From Sulfurovum sp. (lineage in GTDB: Bacteria > Campylobacterota > Campylobacteria > Campylobacterales > Sulfurovaceae), in assembly GCA_015493425.1 (NCBI GenBank), contig WGDG01000057.1, positions 1 through 6,539 on the forward strand: a DNA stretch of 6,539 nt, written 5' to 3'. The position numbers and the translations under genes were made by a program. The notes beneath the pieces are model-generated. The model was not told where the DNA came from, made no database searches, and saw nothing but the letters and a program-made list of their open reading frames with translations. Shown here one piece after another: positions 4,399-6,539 of the stretch. The stretch's first letter is position 1; each line of letters begins with the position of its first letter.

Positions 4399-4973
4399 AA
4401 AAAACGCGAAGCGTTTTTTTCTCGCCACCACAAAAACGCAAACATCAGCCCCGGTGTTTTGGCAATACCCTCATCAAAGATAAAATGATCAATTTCACGC
4501 ACCGGAAGTTCAATAACTTCAATCTGTTCCCCTTCAATGCCTCCGCCATCACTCACATGCATCGTTTCATCCACTTCTGCATAATAGAGCGTCTGGCGGC
4601 TTCCGGCAAAGCCTACGGAAGTATGAAATGAGGTAACACGTTCAATCACTTCAAGCGGTACCTGATAGCCACACTCCTCTTCTATCTCTTCAACAGCAAT
4701 CTGTACGAGGGGAAGATCTTTATCTACAATACCCGCACAGAGTTCCACCGTCACGCCCTTGCCGTCATTCAGGTATACTGCCGGCCGAAACTGTTTCACA
4801 AGAATAAACGCCTCTTTCTGGGTGTGATATATTAAAATAGCTACACTGTCATGCGCCTCAACGATCTCCCAGCTTTTTTCTACCCCGTCCTGCCTATACC
4901 AGGCACGTTCCGTTTTGATAAAACGGGCATCCTGCAACGGTTCAGTTCGGAATGCTTCAATCTTGCCTGTCAT
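4383..4973 (-). CDS. Nudix hydrolase, NUDT14-like (UDP-sugar/ADP-sugar pyrophosphatase)
   Basis: Predicted to split nucleoside-diphosphate sugars (UDP-glucose or ADP-ribose) into a sugar phosphate and NMP, using Mg2+. 196 residues. The family is recognised from VKQFRPAVY (59-67), the segment from ELCAG (77) to ECGY (100-103), SVGFAGSRQTLYYAEV (119-134), EGEQIEVIELP (147-157) and the FIFDEGIAKTPG tail, which closely follow the human NUDT14 pattern. The Nudix box (81-103) keeps the EExxEEECGY helix core (Glu96, Glu99, Glu100), but Leu87 replaces the first Glu and Glu95 the Arg, as in this subfamily. ATG 4973 overlaps the M23 peptidase stop (ATGA), so it is the second gene of that operon and probably translationally coupled. 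The last ten residues (NASRFLVKSE) are encoded by a small hairpin plus element B heptamers, so the original C-terminus probably ended near WWRE. Substrate is uncertain. Confidence 0.9.
   Translation of the reverse strand: MTGKIEAFRTEPLQDARFIKTERAWYRQDGVEKSWEIVEAHDSVAILIYHTQKEAFILVKQFRPAVYLNDGKGVTVELCAGIVDKDLPLVQIAVEEIEEECGYQVPLEVIERVTSFHTSVGFAGSRQTLYYAEVDETMHVSDGGGIEGEQIEVIELPVREIDHFIFDEGIAKTPGLMFAFLWWREKNASRFLVKSE
4399..4420 (-). terminator. Terminator-like hairpin inside the Nudix 3' end
   Basis: On the plus strand AAAAAACGC (4399-4407), loop GAA, GCGTTTTTT (4411-4419), with one further T at 4420. Read on either strand this is a short stem ending in a U-run, a weak bidirectional intrinsic terminator. 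For the Nudix gene it lies before the stop codon (4383-4385), so termination here would yield an mRNA without a stop. Active translation through it may prevent that. Confidence 0.4.
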
Positions 4974-6259
4974 TTATCTTCCCCCAATACTTCTTCATCT
5001 TCAAGCTTTCCGTCAAAACGATCCTTGTCCCAAATATAGGATGGAGTATCATGCATCAGGTATGCTTCGATCTTTTGACGTTTCTGAGCCGTTCCTTTAA
5101 TCTCAACTTTTTTGTATTTTGTTGTTTTCACTTTTTCATATCGTGTAAATTTTTTTAGTACTGATCCGGTTGAAACAGATTTTCGGCGTAGTACTTTCAT
5201 AGGATTAATCCAACGTCCGTTCTTCATCAGCCCAAAATGAAGATGCGGGCCGGTACTCCGACCTGAACTTCCGACATATCCGATGATCTGCCCTTTTTTG
5301 ACATGTTGTCCCCGCTTGACACGTATACGACTCTGGTGCGCATAGAGGGAAATATACCCTCCGGCATGTTGAATCTTGACAACACGCCCATAACCGCCCA
5401 TCCAGCCTGCATAAATCACTTTTCCGTCATTCACAGCCAGCAGCGGCGTACCGCGCTTGGCACCAAAGTCAGTGCCGTGGTGGGGACGGTAACGGTGGAG
5501 AATGGGATGCCAACGCCGATAGGAAAACCCAGACGTAATACGGATATGACGAAGCGGCATCCCAAACACTTTTCCTCCGTGTTTTCCCACACGCCGTGTG
5601 TAGACAACTTTCTTTTTTCCTGTTACTGTATAGGCAACCTTTTTGTTGGCATCACTATAACCGGTACCATCCTCATCGACATAAATGAAAGCATCCTTCC
5701 CACGGGTGCGCACCTTTACAATTTCGATACGGGGCATGGCAAAAACGGAACCAAGCCTTGTTTTCTGTTTGTAAACAAACGCTACCTCATCACCCTTGCG
5801 AAGCTTTTTAATATTGACGACCCCTTTCAATGCCATCCCCAGGCGTTTGGCAACGTTGGGATAATTGGTATGCTTCAGTGCATCGGTATAGGGATTTTTT
5901 TCGATCTTGATGCGACCGAAATACTCCTTATCCTGATAAATGATAGGAATAATATCAAAACCGTAACCGCTTGCCTGCCCAGCTTGCCTGAAAAGGTGGA
6001 TTTGCATCTCTTCACTGATTGGAATAAGTGCCTGGTCAAGTGTTCCATTCTCATCAACAGATTCGTAATAGCCCCTGTCACTGCGTATCTCAAGTAAAAA
6101 TTTTTTGTCATCATCGGAAATAGACTGAAGCAGACTATGGGGAATCCCCTTTTCATTCAAATAGTCCGAAAACGTTTTACCTTTTTCCCACTGGCGGTAC
6201 TCCACCTTCATCCCGAATGCCAGGCTGATGCACATCAGTGCCACTATGAATATTCGCAT
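4970..6259 (-). CDS. Secreted M23 (LytM) peptidoglycan endopeptidase, Csd3/Pgp3-like
   Basis: Zinc metallopeptidase predicted to cut peptidoglycan cross-bridges in the periplasm. The start used is ATG 6259 (429 residues), giving the signal peptide MRIFIVALMCISLAFG. A TTG at 6271 adds four residues, but AGGGGAG is only two bases from it; the same motif is 14 bases before the ATG, so the start is not fully settled. N-terminal region (about 20-230) resembles the inhibitory and Csd3 domains (DYLNEKGIPHSLLQ, RKGDEVAFVYKQK). The LytM domain, about 235-355, has HHGTDFG (His260, Asp264), YAHQS (His308) and GPHLHFG (His339, His341), so the zinc ligands and catalytic His are all present. A Lys-rich C-terminal tail of about 70 residues follows. 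In Helicobacter and Campylobacter, Csd3/Pgp3 shape the helical cell; that role is inferred here. The stop overlaps the Nudix ATG. Confidence 0.92.
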   Translation of the reverse strand: MRIFIVALMCISLAFGMKVEYRQWEKGKTFSDYLNEKGIPHSLLQSISDDDKKFLLEIRSDRGYYESVDENGTLDQALIPISEEMQIHLFRQAGQASGYGFDIIPIIYQDKEYFGRIKIEKNPYTDALKHTNYPNVAKRLGMALKGVVNIKKLRKGDEVAFVYKQKTRLGSVFAMPRIEIVKVRTRGKDAFIYVDEDGTGYSDANKKVAYTVTGKKKVVYTRRVGKHGGKVFGMPLRHIRITSGFSYRRWHPILHRYRPHHGTDFGAKRGTPLLAVNDGKVIYAGWMGGYGRVVKIQHAGGYISLYAHQSRIRVKRGQHVKKGQIIGYVGSSGRSTGPHLHFGLMKNGRWINPMKVLRRKSVSTGSVLKKFTRYEKVKTTKYKKVEIKGTAQKRQKIEAYLMHDTPSYIWDKDRFDGKLEDEEVLGEDK

Positions 6260-6294
6260 ACCTCTTGTCAATGCTCCCCTGTAAAATAGTACAA

Positions 6295-6300
6295 ATTATA
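6295..6300 (-). promoter_or_regulatory. -10 box of the M23-Nudix operon
   Basis: Reverse-strand TATAAT (consensus) predicts a start near 6288 and a leader of about 29 bases with AGGGGAG. No clear -35 is present. A 20-base imperfect palindrome abuts its upstream side. Confidence 0.55.
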
Positions 6301-6320
6301 GCCGAATAATATTAACCGGC
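6301..6320. promoter_or_regulatory. Imperfect palindrome next to the M23 promoter, possible operator
   Basis: GCCG (6301-6304) and CGGC (6317-6320) flank AA-TAATATTA-AC; the inner TAATATTA is a perfect 8-base palindrome. Eight of ten base pairs are symmetric over 20 bases. Its place directly upstream of the M23 -10, in the divergent intergenic region, suits a regulator site, but no regulator is identified. Confidence 0.35.
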
Positions 6321-6364
6321 TTACGGGGAAGTACCTCCTCATCGGACTTTTAATCTTTTGCCTG

Positions 6365-6370
6365 TATAAT
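6365..6370 (+). promoter_or_regulatory. -10 box for the gene at 6400
   Basis: TATAAT, preceded by TTTTGCCTG, predicts a start near 6377 and a leader of about 23 bases that includes AAAGGA (6389-6394). Confidence 0.6.
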
Positions 6371-6399
6371 CAGAGATCACTACGCCATAAAGGATCGCA

Positions 6400-6539
6400 A
6401 TGCGTAATATCGCCCTTTTCATGCTTGCTGCACTACCGCTTTTTGCAGGCTTTTTCCCTCCCACTGTACATACAACCGTCAATGCTTCAAACGGTACTAC
6501 ATTACAACTTGCCAAACCCTTTCCTGTTAACGGTATGAG
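6400..6539 (+). CDS. Secreted protein, N-terminus only; possibly PgbA-N-domain type
   Basis: Runs off the right edge; 46 codons are visible. ATG 6400 follows AAAGGA with five bases of spacing, downstream of a consensus -10. The first residues MRNIALFMLAALPLFA form a clear signal peptide, probably cut before GFFPP, so the product is periplasmic or outer-membrane. The following residues (GFFPPTVHTTVNA, LAKPFPVNGM) recall from memory the start of the plasminogen-binding PgbA N-terminal domain proteins common in Campylobacterota. That recognition is weak and rests on a short stretch. It is divergent from the M23-Nudix operon. Confidence 0.7.
   Translation, partial: MRNIALFMLAALPLFAGFFPPTVHTTVNASNGTTLQLAKPFPVNGM

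Noticed and set aside
4285..4488. Open frames across the repeat region on the plus strand (4285-4488, 4292-4483)
   Set aside because: They start within the TTGAGGA array and run antisense to the Nudix 3' end; no RBS and no protein-like features.
5303..6097. 264-residue open frame on the plus strand
   Set aside because: Antisense shadow of the M23 peptidase. No RBS, no recognisable domain, low-complexity composition, while the opposite frame has a complete zinc-site motif set.

Overview
The window looks like a chromosomal piece of a Campylobacterota (epsilonproteobacterial) genome, perhaps close to Sulfurovum or Sulfurimonas. The evidence is the protein style (KDNAYGHG alanine racemase, the agmatine deiminase / N-carbamoylputrescine amidase route, a Csd3/Pgp3-like M23 peptidase), the moderate GC content, and promoters that have a TATAAT-type -10 preceded by T-rich or phased A-tract DNA and no clear -35. 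The genus is an inference.

Layout. 1-623 (-): N-terminal 207 residues of alanine racemase (alr), running off the left edge. 652-798 (+): 48-residue single-span membrane protein, divergent from alr. 799-992: gene-free and filled by a composite repeat (element A), ending in a perfect hairpin that covers the ribosome-binding site and start codon of the next gene. 993-2006 (+): agmatine deiminase (aguA). 2022-2600 (-): CAP/SCP-domain lipoprotein. 2685-3584 (+): N-carbamoylputrescine amidase (aguB). 3720-4238 (+): group-II-like truncated globin. 4239-4398: second copy of the composite repeat (element B), including eight perfect TTGAGGA heptamers. 4383-4973 (-): NUDT14-like Nudix hydrolase, whose 3' end lies in element B. 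4970-6259 (-): secreted M23 peptidoglycan endopeptidase, overlapping the Nudix start by ATGA. 6400-6539 (+): N-terminus of a secreted protein, tentatively a PgbA-N-type protein.

How the genes fit together. aguA and aguB carry out consecutive steps, agmatine to N-carbamoylputrescine to putrescine, but are separated by the inverted CAP lipoprotein gene and must be transcribed separately. alr (D-alanine supply) and the M23 endopeptidase both serve peptidoglycan, but lie at opposite ends and are not an operon. The only convincing operon is M23 peptidase followed by the Nudix hydrolase.

Most interesting points: (1) two copies of an apparently undescribed composite element made of a heptamer array, hairpins and a second heptamer array; (2) the aguA ribosome-binding site and start codon locked in a 12-13 bp hairpin at the end of copy A; (3) two genes (alr, aguB) with the same -10 / 6 nt / ATG geometry and no Shine-Dalgarno, suggesting leaderless mRNAs; (4) a Nudix reading frame that ends inside the repeat. 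No defence system, CRISPR, transposase, rRNA or tRNA was seen. No gap exceeds 200 bases.
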